A stretch of 33,210 nt of DNA from Candidatus Sumerlaeota bacterium (GTDB lineage Bacteria; Sumerlaeota; Sumerlaeia; JADFCW01), in assembly GCA_017161705.1 (NCBI GenBank), contig JADFCW010000039.1, forward strand, positions 1 to 33,210, given 5' to 3'. The translations under genes were made by a program, and so were the position numbers. The notes under the pieces were generated by a model, which saw nothing but the letters and a program-made list of their open reading frames with translations, had not been told where the DNA came from and searched no databases. Position 1 is the first letter of the stretch. Every line of letters starts with the position of its first letter. Of the stretch, positions 23,743-31,247 are shown piece by piece.

Positions 23743-26700
23743 TCAGTTACCCAAACATGCTAGACGGCCATCCAGACATGCAATAAAAAGCCGCCCGTAC
23801 CCGGCGGCCATCCCGTCCCATACCGGCGGTGCAGACAATTTGGACTCGGAAAGCAGTTTGCCCTCCGCGGCCGAAAATACGGCCAGCACGCCGCCCTTTC
23901 GCCCTTCCCACGCGCCGTGCGGGTCGGTGGGATCCACAATGTCCGGCGAGCCGGCGACAAAGAGCCTCTCTCCAGCTAGCACCATCGCCGTAATCCGAAT
24001 GGGGACTTGTCGTTCCCAGATCACATTGGAATCAGGCGCGGATTTCCCGGGGCGGCCGGCCTTTTTCTCTTTGGGTCGGCCGGCGGGCTTTTCCGGAGAA
24101 AAGGCCATAAGGCGATAGCCCCCGACGCCGGGTTTGAATACCGTTTCGCGACTGCGCGACGGATAGATCTCCACGCCATACGCGGCGTCTTCGCTCATAA
24201 CCATCAGTCCGGTAGTTTCGGCGCTGCCGACTTTATAGAAGGTGCGATTGAACCAACTGGAGTCGAGAAACCCGGCGGTTGTGTAAAGATGACGGCCTTC
24301 GGCAGCGCCCGGCGCCGAGATATTCATCTGCCGGATGAAAACGTTAGCACCGTCCGTGCCGGGAATGTCATTGAGGAAACCGGGAATCTTGTTAGGGGCC
24401 TGCTTGATCATCTTCCCCGTGTCTGGGTCGGGGCTATAGTGAATTTCTTCGCGGGCCGCGCGCCCGGTTTCCGGATCGAGGGCATAGACACGAATGCCGC
24501 CGTCCAGATACGTCGAGCGGCCGGCGGCAAACCAGACTTTGTCGTCGTGAACCAGGACGCTGCCGGGAACCGGCCAGGGCGATTCAATCTGATTGTGGGC
24601 AATGACGCGGCGTTCCTGCGGAGCGGCGTCGAACCGCCAGGCCAACGCGCCGTCGGATGCCCGAAGGCAATAGACGCGCCCGTCGGCCGACCCGAAGAGG
24701 ACGCGGCCTTTGTCAATGGTGGGCGGCGAATCCACGCGGCCGCCGGCTGTGTATTGCCAAAGCCTTTTTCCGCTTTGGGCATCGAGGGCGTGGACGGTGT
24801 GCCGGTCCACATCGGCGACGAGAACCTTTCCATCCGCAACAACTACGCCGCTCAGCCGTGCACCGACCTGAGACTGCCAGATCGGTTTCGGTTCAGCGGC
24901 AACGGATGCCGCGGTGGCGCCGCTGCGGCGCGAATCGCCCCGGTAGGTCGGCCATTCAGATCCATTGCGGATTGCTGATTGAAAATTGTGGATTGAATCG
25001 TAGGCGGGGCCGATCTGGAGACGTTCGTCGGCCTGTTTTCCCGGCGCAGCGAGGTCGGTTGACTTATCGCCAGTCTCGGGCGCGAGGGCAAAAAACCCGC
25101 TTAACTTGGCCTCGATATAGCACCAGCAGGGATGCGGGGCCACATACAGCAGGCCGTTGCACGGCAGGTTGCCCAACAGACAGCCGCTTCGCACCCAGTG
25201 GTTGAGAGAGTTTTCTCCGCTAGCCAAGTCCACAAACTCGACCCCGCGGCGCGAGGACATCAAAAACTGCACCGTGCTTCGGTTGCGGTAGCAGCGGTGA
25301 TGATGCTCCACATCGAAAATCTCTCGGGTGGAAAATCGTTGTCGGACTTGCCCTGTCTTCAGATCTATGCCTTGAATCGCATAATCTACCACGGATGTGT
25401 TGCCGGCGCGCACGCCGCCGGCCGGCGCCGACGCGAACTCAGCGGGCGCATCCTCGTGAGTCCATACCAAACCATTGGCAACAAACACATCCGGCGGCGT
25501 GCAATGGCCCCACCCGCCATAGTGGCGCTTCCACATGGCCCGGCCGGTCTTGGCATCGAATGCATAGAGCGTCCCCGGCATAGTGTGATACGTGTGGGGA
25601 GCATTGGGCTCCGGTTGCGCGACTAGGACAACCCCGCCGTGATACACCATGACGGCAAGGCGATACTCATAGACAGCCCCGAAACCCAGTTTCCGCACCG
25701 CGTGTTCAGGCAGGGACGGCCGCTCGATCCGCCAAAGCCGATCGCCCGAGTCCAGCGAAAGGCTCTCGATCGTATCTTCGGTGAGCAGGAACACCTGCCC
25801 GTCGCCTGCGGCAAGCTCCAGGCGGCCATAAGGATCCTTGCCCTGTGTTGATGAAAAACCCGTAAACCCGCTCTTCTTCCAAAGTATCCTGCCCGTTTCC
25901 GGATCGAGCGCGCAGACGTGCTTGGCGGTGGTGTATTCCTTGCCTTCGCGCGGCTCATTGAGTGCAACGACCAGCTTGCCCTCGGTATAAAGTATTTCGT
26001 CCGCGTTGACCGTCTCGAAATACGTCCGCCGCTCGGCCCCGGTCCGCGCATCGAGGGCGGTAACCGGCGCATAGGCCCCGAGCGTCACATAGACCGTATC
26101 GCCGACAGCCACGAACCGCTTGGCGAGATGCGGCGGCATGGTGAACCGGCCCACTCCTTGATTGCCGGCGGTGCCGCTGAAAAAATCCGAACCCCAGTTA
26201 GGAATCGGCCGTTTCCACAAGAGCACGCCATTGAAGGCGTCGCGCGCCACGAGCATCCATTTGTCGGGAACCGTCCCGTCCACCCCCGTTAGTGTTTCAT
26301 CGCAAATATAAAAGAGCCGTCCGCGCGCAGACACCATAGCGCTAACGCTGGGGGTCCAGCCGTGGCTGCGCGCCCAAACAGGTCCGGCCGTCCATTGCAA
26401 ATGCCTGGGCGGCCCAACCACCTTGTCCGCCGCCACCGGGTTGCCGCCCGCGTCGTGCAAATTGTGCGTCCACTCGTCTATGTCTTTCGGCCATGGCTTG
26501 ACCCTTTTTGTCCATGCACCGTCGCTGCCGCGAATACAAACGACTCCCAGAGGTGCAAGGACGCGCAGGACCTCGTCCATCGGTACGCTGCCGAGGTTTT
26601 CAGCGACAAGCAAATTGACCATGTTGTCCGCATACGGCAACCGATGGCCCGACCAAAGTTCCACCGAGACCCGTCCATAGAGCCCTTGCGACTGGATGTA

Positions 26701-26979
26701 CTTCCGGGCCGCAGCGACGTTTTCTGCATCGGCATCCAGGCCGTGAACCACGTATTGGTCGTTTGCACAGAGCGCGGCGGTGAGCCTGCCGTCGCCGCAG
26801 CCCAGATGAACAATCAAGCCGCCCGTAATCCCGCCGGCATTGAGAATTTCCAGCGCGGACTGGCGCGGGACAGGAGCCGCGAAGAACACAACAGCGGGAA
26901 GAATGAGCGCGCTATATCGCAACCAGAACCAGCCACCGGCGGCAAATCGTTTTCGCTGACCCGAAGCTGTCTGTTCCAT
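23743..26979 (-). CDS. exported methyltransferase-fold / PQQ-like beta-propeller fusion, copy 2
   Basis: This 1078-residue protein is the tandem paralogue of the preceding entry, with the same architecture. It has a basic N-terminus and one hydrophobic export segment (about 22-36). The methyltransferase-like domain carries LIVHLGCGDGRLTAALCAND (54-73), HGLDADAENVAAARKYI and LPYADNMVNLLVAENLGS. The propellers follow, with LDPETGRILWKKSG, LDAQSGKRLWQYTAGG and RASDGALAWRF. It shares with copy 1 the segments VEHHHRCYRNRST and LPCNGLLYVAPHPCWC. ATG 26979 has AGAGG 6 bases upstream; the open frame extends to 27171 without a convincing start. It is the first gene of a four-gene minus-strand run and diverges from the GH20-like gene. 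Duplication with only moderate identity suggests an old event and diverged ligands. Function unknown. Confidence 0.9.
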   Translation of the reverse strand: MEQTASGQRKRFAAGGWFWLRYSALILPAVVFFAAPVPRQSALEILNAGGITGGLIVHLGCGDGRLTAALCANDQYVVHGLDADAENVAAARKYIQSQGLYGRVSVELWSGHRLPYADNMVNLLVAENLGSVPMDEVLRVLAPLGVVCIRGSDGAWTKRVKPWPKDIDEWTHNLHDAGGNPVAADKVVGPPRHLQWTAGPVWARSHGWTPSVSAMVSARGRLFYICDETLTGVDGTVPDKWMLVARDAFNGVLLWKRPIPNWGSDFFSGTAGNQGVGRFTMPPHLAKRFVAVGDTVYVTLGAYAPVTALDARTGAERRTYFETVNADEILYTEGKLVVALNEPREGKEYTTAKHVCALDPETGRILWKKSGFTGFSSTQGKDPYGRLELAAGDGQVFLLTEDTIESLSLDSGDRLWRIERPSLPEHAVRKLGFGAVYEYRLAVMVYHGGVVLVAQPEPNAPHTYHTMPGTLYAFDAKTGRAMWKRHYGGWGHCTPPDVFVANGLVWTHEDAPAEFASAPAGGVRAGNTSVVDYAIQGIDLKTGQVRQRFSTREIFDVEHHHRCYRNRSTVQFLMSSRRGVEFVDLASGENSLNHWVRSGCLLGNLPCNGLLYVAPHPCWCYIEAKLSGFFALAPETGDKSTDLAAPGKQADERLQIGPAYDSIHNFQSAIRNGSEWPTYRGDSRRSGATAASVAAEPKPIWQSQVGARLSGVVVADGKVLVADVDRHTVHALDAQSGKRLWQYTAGGRVDSPPTIDKGRVLFGSADGRVYCLRASDGALAWRFDAAPQERRVIAHNQIESPWPVPGSVLVHDDKVWFAAGRSTYLDGGIRVYALDPETGRAAREEIHYSPDPDTGKMIKQAPNKIPGFLNDIPGTDGANVFIRQMNISAPGAAEGRHLYTTAGFLDSSWFNRTFYKVGSAETTGLMVMSEDAAYGVEIYPSRSRETVFKPGVGGYRLMAFSPEKPAGRPKEKKAGRPGKSAPDSNVIWERQVPIRITAMVLAGERLFVAGSPDIVDPTDPHGAWEGRKGGVLAVFSAAEGKLLSESKLSAPPVWDGMAAGYGRLFIACLDGRLACLGN
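24963..24996. repeat. in-frame A-rich repeat (IHNFQSAIRN type) in propeller linker
   Basis: Read on the minus strand, this AT-rich stretch contains CAGCAATCCGCAAT and is translated as SIHNFQSAIRN, the NPQSAIRN class of short bacterial repeats. It lies at the same place in the protein as the IQNPKSKIQNS repeat of copy 1, just before the conserved (D/E)WPT(F/Y)R string that opens the second propeller. Confidence 0.6.
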
Positions 26980-27100
26980 CGCCCTACCTCTTTCCATGTT
27001 TTTTCGCCCAACACCAAACCGCGCTATATGGCGGAACGATGCTTTTACCGAAATGGGCGTCCCGCTGGCCGCCTGTTCACGTTCCTCCCATAAATTCACC

Positions 27101-27127
27101 GCATCGAACATGCAAGATGTTTGATGC
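27101..27127. promoter_or_regulatory. dyad in divergent promoter region (candidate operator 1)
   Basis: GCATCGAACAT (27101-27111) and ATGTTTGATGC (27117-27127) are inverted copies with one G/A difference (a G-T wobble) and a 5-base centre. The site lies 122 bp upstream of the propeller operon start and 146 bp upstream of the GH20-like start, so one factor could control both directions. Confidence 0.4.
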
Positions 27128-27152
27128 ATGCAAGTAAAATTCTTGAAAAAGC

Positions 27153-27191
27153 TGGACCCGTAGCGGTCCACCCTCTAATTGCTCCAGAGGG
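27153..27191. promoter_or_regulatory. two adjacent short dyads in divergent promoter region
   Basis: TGGACC-(6)-GGTCCA spans 27153-27170, and CCCTCT-(9)-AGAGGG spans 27171-27191. They abut each other directly and lie 26 bp from the larger dyad at 27101-27127. They may be operator half-sites or a structured leader of the GH20-like transcript. No convincing -35/-10 pair was found in this 293-bp region. Confidence 0.3.
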
Positions 27192-27272
27192 GAGTAGCTA
27201 AAATTTGTTGCGAATTGGCCTGTTGACGGAATAGACAAACCTTGCAAAAGTAGCCGAATGAGGAGGACTACA

Positions 27273-28427
27273 ATGTTTATCAGAGCAGACAATCCCCGAC
27301 TTTGGAGGGCCTTCCGGCTCTTGGCCGTAGCCGTGATGCTGCTTGGCGCGGCCGGATTTGACAGCGCACATGCGGCCGTCGGTAAAGCCCGGCCGAAAAA
27401 AACGGCAGACCGGCTTCCCGTGCGCGGCATCCACCTCAGGGCGCCGGCCAAAACCGATTTGCAAACTGCGCTGGACTTCATCCGCGACGTGTTGCCCAAG
27501 GAGGGTGTCAACACGCTCATCCTCGAGTTCAACTATGAGTTCGACTATCAGTCGCGGCCGGAGTTCGCCAATCCCAGGGCGCTCAACAAGGCCGACGTGG
27601 AACAACTCGCCGCCGCCTGCCGCGCCCGCAACATCGAACTCATCCCCCAGATCAATTGTCTTGGCCACCAGTCATCCTCCAGGACCACCGGCAAGTTGCT
27701 CCGGCTCCATCCGGAGTTCGACGAAACGCCGGGGAAATATCCCGAAAACAAGGACATCTATTGCCGCAGCTATTGTCCGTTGCATCCCGACGTTCACGAA
27801 GTCCTCTTCGACTTGATGGACGAACTGGCAGCAGCCTGCAATGCGAAATCCTTTCACGTTGGCATGGACGAAGTTTTCATCTTGGCCGACCCCGACTGTC
27901 CGCGCTGCAAGGGCAGGAATCCGGCGGACCTGTTCGCGGGCGAGGTCGAACGTCTCCGCGATCACCTGCGCTCGCGCGGCTGCCGCATGTGGATGTGGGG
28001 CGACCGATTTCTTGATGCCAAAACAACGGGTCTTGGTCGCTGGGAAGCCGCCGACAACGGAACAGCGCCGGCCGTTGACCGCGTGCCCAAAGACATTGTG
28101 ATCTGCGACTGGCACTACGAAAAAGCTCCCGATACCCCGCGCTACTTTGCCGAAAAAGGATTCGACGTGGTGGCCTGCCCGTGGCGAAAGTCCAACGTGG
28201 CGCTCGATCAACTCGCCCACATTCGGGCCATCCGCGGCGGCGCGGACAAGGCCGTTGCCTCGCGTGCTCTTGGCATGGTGCAAACGACCTGGTGCGGCTT
28301 TGGCGCCTTTGTTCAGGCGTATCAGGCGCAGACAGGCAGTCCAACACCCGTCAAAAACAACGCGGCCGAGGCCGCGCAATGCTTCCGCACATTGTTCGCA
28401 GCGATTCGGCAACCGAACCCAAAATGA
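27273..28427 (+). CDS. exported GH20-like beta-N-acetylhexosaminidase (TIM barrel only)
   Basis: This 384-residue protein has AGGAGG 6 bases before ATG 27273 and a Sec signal peptide (about 1-35, ending SAHA). The barrel opens RGIHLRAP, continues with GVNTLILEFNYEF and ELIPQINCLGHQ, and carries FHVGMDEVF, whose Asp199-Glu200 pair matches the catalytic DE of GH20 enzymes. There, Asp orients the substrate acetamido group and Glu is the acid/base. WMWGDRF and WRKSN follow at later strands. The N-terminal GH20b domain common in the family is absent, so this is a minimal or divergent member. CPRC and other Cys residues (YCRSYC) suggest disulfides, in keeping with export. It diverges from the sulfatase/propeller run and would remove terminal amino sugars. 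Confidence 0.86.
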   Translation: MFIRADNPRLWRAFRLLAVAVMLLGAAGFDSAHAAVGKARPKKTADRLPVRGIHLRAPAKTDLQTALDFIRDVLPKEGVNTLILEFNYEFDYQSRPEFANPRALNKADVEQLAAACRARNIELIPQINCLGHQSSSRTTGKLLRLHPEFDETPGKYPENKDIYCRSYCPLHPDVHEVLFDLMDELAAACNAKSFHVGMDEVFILADPDCPRCKGRNPADLFAGEVERLRDHLRSRGCRMWMWGDRFLDAKTTGLGRWEAADNGTAPAVDRVPKDIVICDWHYEKAPDTPRYFAEKGFDVVACPWRKSNVALDQLAHIRAIRGGADKAVASRALGMVQTTWCGFGAFVQAYQAQTGSPTPVKNNAAEAAQCFRTLFAAIRQPNPK

Positions 28428-28431
28428 AGTG

Positions 28432-29511
28432 CTAGTCCGTTTGGCGGGCAAGATGCAGAAGCGCGGTCACAAGGCCGGCGGCCACAACCATCATGGCGAG
28501 AAACAACGCAAACGGTCCCCATTGCGGATGAATAGCGAGTTCGCCTAACTGAAAATGGGGGGCGAGCGCCGCCCGCCGGATTCCATCGCGGGCGAACCCA
28601 ATCATGATCAGTCCGAGCACGTAAACCGCCATAGGCAGAATCAATGTCGAAAGAGTCGGCGACCTGCGCGCCTTGACGAATAGCAGGAGAGAGCCGGCCA
28701 GACAGCCAATGGCCAGCACAGAAAACAGAGACACCCAGCGGAAGTCGAAAACGGCTTTCCGCTGTTCGGACGGCAGAAAGATAACCAGCAATATTCCCGC
28801 GGCGATCTGCAACCCCATGCACATCGGCGCCGCACGCAGCCCAATCTCCACCGCCGCACGGTCCGCTTGTTCGTCGTAAGCGAGACCTGTTTTCCCCAAA
28901 AGCATAACAAACATGGCTCCTAAAGCGGCAAACCCCAACAGGGCGAATAACACACGCCCGACCATTCCTCCACCGTGGTAAAAACCCGCCCCGTGCAACC
29001 GCCACACCGACTCCCACGCCGACGGCGTTTGAAAAAGCGTCATATTGCCCGACAAAATCATGGCCAGCACCAACAGTATCCCGGCAAGAATCGCAGGCAA
29101 AAACGGCCCCAACACTTTCCCGGCGGCCAGACGAACCTTCGCCACATAGAAAAGATATGTCGTCCCAATCACGAGCGGAATGATCAGCAGCCACCACAGC
29201 GCCATCATCACGTTGGCGGAGTAAAAGAAATGCCCATAGACCACCTGCACAAACAGCAGCGGTGCAACACCCAGGGTCACGCCCATGGAAAGCATGAACG
29301 GCAAAAAACCAAGGATCGCCTGATTCAGCCGTGCCCGCGCCGCATCGCCGCGGCCCGTCACGGCATTATGCAAAACAATCAGCGTCCCGCCGAACACCGC
29401 TCCGACAAACACCCAATGCAGCGCCAGCGTGGCGTTCAGCAGCACCAAAAGCAAAAGCGGATGCGCGGGCAATCCCAGCATGTCCGGCGCGGGTATGAGT
29501 TGCGAATTCAT
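28432..29511 (-). CDS. polytopic membrane subunit of the cytochrome bd-like oxidase (second subunit)
   Basis: This 359-residue protein has about 9-10 membrane helices. The N-terminus, PAHPLLLLVLLNATLALHWVF with GVAPLLFVQVVYGHFFYS after it, contains several His residues within helices, which could ligate haem. YHGGGMVGRVLFALLGF follows near residue 175. The sequence does not look like standard CydB, and some features resemble a second CydA-like chain. The assignment rests mainly on its partner: ATG 29511 shares its A with the TGA stop of the CydA-like gene (TGATG), with AGGGGG upstream; GTG 29514 is the alternative. Such coupling indicates a fixed-stoichiometry complex. It ends 4 bp from the convergent GH20-like gene. 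It could instead be a quinone- or cytochrome c-linked module that is not an oxygen reductase. Confidence 0.75.
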   Translation of the reverse strand: MNSQLIPAPDMLGLPAHPLLLLVLLNATLALHWVFVGAVFGGTLIVLHNAVTGRGDAARARLNQAILGFLPFMLSMGVTLGVAPLLFVQVVYGHFFYSANVMMALWWLLIIPLVIGTTYLFYVAKVRLAAGKVLGPFLPAILAGILLVLAMILSGNMTLFQTPSAWESVWRLHGAGFYHGGGMVGRVLFALLGFAALGAMFVMLLGKTGLAYDEQADRAAVEIGLRAAPMCMGLQIAAGILLVIFLPSEQRKAVFDFRWVSLFSVLAIGCLAGSLLLFVKARRSPTLSTLILPMAVYVLGLIMIGFARDGIRRAALAPHFQLGELAIHPQWGPFALFLAMMVVAAGLVTALLHLARQTD

Positions 29512-30842
29512 CACTTCCCCCTGCGAGTCAGCGTGGCCATATATGCAGCCAATGCATCTTTTTCTGCGTCTGTCCCCGGAAAGGGCGGCATCATCGGCCG
29601 CTGCTCATGCATCGTGTCTAGATACGAACGCAGGGTTTCCCGTGTCCAGCCCCCGATCAGCGGCTGAACCGCGTTGTATCCCGCATAAACCTGGTGGCAC
29701 GCTAAGCAAGCCGCTTTGAACACCGCATACCCCTTTTCCTCCGGGGTCAGTTCCGCAATGGTCCTCCCCAAAGGCAAAACCCACGACGCCGCCGACAGAA
29801 CTCCCTTTTCGCGCAGCACAGCAAGGCTCGCCCGTTTGTCCAGTGCCTGTCCTTTTTCGGTTGTTACTCCCGTTGAATACATAAACCCCTCGATGACATA
29901 GGGCTTGCGGGCTCCCTCGCGCACAAACTCGAAGCAGGCGTACCCGACAAACGCAAAGAAGATCAGGAGCGAAGCCCCCAGAACCGACGGATTCCATTCG
30001 CGCCGCACCATCGCCAGTATGGTTCCCAATGCCAGCAGGCTGAAGCACGCCATCCCCATCGCAAAAAACAGGGTCATCGCAATGGCGCCGCCCTGAATAA
30101 ACTGCTGGGACCGTTCGGGAATGACCGAAAACGCCCACGGCAGCAGCACCAAACATGCCAGCGCCGGGAGCATCATCCTGTAGGCCAGCCGCGTCATTTT
30201 CTCGCGTACCGCCGCAGGCACCGTTCGCATCAGCGCCATCAGCAGGAGCGCAACAGCACCGGCTAGCGCCAAAGACACGAAAAAACGCATCAGCGTTGTC
30301 GGCCAAAAGGACGGATTGAAAAACGCTTTCCAAAAACCATACGGGGCGAGAGGTTCCCAACTCCCCGGAGTCAGCATGAACGATAGAATGCCATTGATGA
30401 GAACGAGCGTGACCGTCGAGGATACAGCCAGAATCCACCCAATGGCATTGTGCGCAGACGGCCGGATCCGGTCCCACGTATAAACATATAGATAAATCGC
30501 CACAATATCCACGATGAACATGGTCCATTCGGCAGCCCAGCCCCACACAAACAAGTGGATCATGCTCGAGATCGCTCGCGGACTTGCCACCGACGTGGCA
30601 AACCAGATTCCCACGCCCGTCATCGCGCCGAGCACATAAGGGACAAGCAATACCGTGAACGCGTAGGTTTTTAAAAACGCCCGCGTCTCACTGTCGCCCT
30701 CGCGGTTCGCGCGCCGCTCGGCCAGCGCCAGCAGAAAACTTGCGCCCACGGAAAACTGCGCGATAAATACGTGCGGGATCGCAATCGCCGCAATCAGCAA
30801 ACTTCCGCCGAAAAACGGCAAATCGAAAATAGGATACTCCAC
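29511..30842 (-). CDS. cytochrome bd-like oxidase subunit I fused to cytochrome c domain
   Basis: This 443-residue protein has about nine membrane helices in the CydA pattern. IPHVFIAQFSVGASFLLALAE holds His24, the counterpart of E. coli CydA His19; TGVGIWFA and GWAAEWTMFIVDI (Glu105) follow. RFFVSLALAG stands where CydA has a His-containing RF-x-H-x-x-x-AG segment (the haem b558 ligand), so that His appears replaced. No Q-loop is seen. The C-terminal 75 residues are a cytochrome c domain, with CLACH (379-383) and a Met in RPMMPPFPG as probable axial ligand. This suits the cytochrome bd-like families that use cytochrome c rather than quinol. GTG 30842 is chosen because AGGAG (30850-30854) lies 7 bases upstream; TTG 30887 would lie inside a palindrome. 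It is followed directly by the second subunit gene. Confidence 0.88.
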   Translation of the reverse strand: MEYPIFDLPFFGGSLLIAAIAIPHVFIAQFSVGASFLLALAERRANREGDSETRAFLKTYAFTVLLVPYVLGAMTGVGIWFATSVASPRAISSMIHLFVWGWAAEWTMFIVDIVAIYLYVYTWDRIRPSAHNAIGWILAVSSTVTLVLINGILSFMLTPGSWEPLAPYGFWKAFFNPSFWPTTLMRFFVSLALAGAVALLLMALMRTVPAAVREKMTRLAYRMMLPALACLVLLPWAFSVIPERSQQFIQGGAIAMTLFFAMGMACFSLLALGTILAMVRREWNPSVLGASLLIFFAFVGYACFEFVREGARKPYVIEGFMYSTGVTTEKGQALDKRASLAVLREKGVLSAASWVLPLGRTIAELTPEEKGYAVFKAACLACHQVYAGYNAVQPLIGGWTRETLRSYLDTMHEQRPMMPPFPGTDAEKDALAAYMATLTRRGK

Positions 30843-30866
30843 CTTTCCTCTCCTCGCTCCGTCCGT

Positions 30867-30887
30867 TTGGGAAAAATCTTTTCCCAA
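30867..30887. promoter_or_regulatory. perfect 21-bp palindrome upstream of oxidase genes (candidate operator)
   Basis: TTGGGAAAA-ATC-TTTTCCCAA has perfect 9-bp arms. It lies 25-45 bp upstream of the GTG start and just downstream of the predicted -10 box at 30901-30906, the usual place for a repressor site. As RNA it would also form a 9-bp hairpin in the 5' leader. The regulator is unknown. Confidence 0.5.
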
Positions 30888-30900
30888 GACTCGAAGCGAC

Positions 30901-30927
30901 CATCTATGCCGAAACCGCGACTGTCAA
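30901..30927 (-). promoter_or_regulatory. candidate promoter of the bd-like oxidase operon
   Basis: On the minus strand a perfect TTGACA (30922-30927) is followed after 15 bases by TAGATG (30901-30906). The spacing is short and the -10 box is poor (3 of 6), which suits a regulated or weak promoter. The palindrome begins about 14 bp downstream. Confidence 0.38.
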
Positions 30928-30963
30928 GCTTGGAAAATCAGCCGAGGCCACCCCAAGTGCATC

Positions 30964-30999
30964 TCCCTAAAGGGGTTGTTGGAGTTGTGCGCTTAGGGA
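30964..30999. promoter_or_regulatory. spaced dyad upstream of oxidase promoter
   Basis: TCCCTAA (30964-30970) and TTAGGGA (30993-30999) are perfect inverted heptamers with a 22-base gap, so their centres are 29 bp apart, near three helical turns. This could be a distal binding site for the oxidase promoter at 30901-30927. Confidence 0.28.
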
Positions 31000-31101
31000 A
31001 GAGCGCAAACGACTGTGTGTGATGTTCGATTGTGTATCATGTCCAATTATTCATGACACTGGCCTTCCTGGCGCGAGGTGCGGCTCGCCCGTTTGCGAAT
31101 C

Positions 31102-31217
31102 TTTGGACTGCGGCAGCCATGCTGCCGCTTTGCTGTAATCACAGAGCAGTTCGGCCAAACGTTGCCGCCAGCACCAGCAACCCGAGCAAAGCGGTAGCAT
31201 GGCTACCGCAGTCCAAA
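31102..31217. repeat. BIME-like inverted pair of dispersed hairpin repeats (copies 2 and 3)
   Basis: Copy 2 (31102-31134, plus orientation) and copy 3 (31185-31217, minus orientation) are 33-base elements, identical at 31 positions. Each contains its own hairpin with 8-bp arms and a CAT/ATG-type loop. The two differences are a C-to-T and a G-to-A that face each other in the stem (GCGGCAGC/GCTGCCGC against GCGGTAGC/GCTACCGC), so pairing is kept. Bases 31110-31138 match 11160-11188 exactly. The head-to-head pair with a 50-base spacer resembles REP/BIME or RAYT-dependent elements. Confidence 0.75.
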
Positions 31218-31247
31218 AGAAAAACGTTCTCTTCAGCCTTTCAGGCC

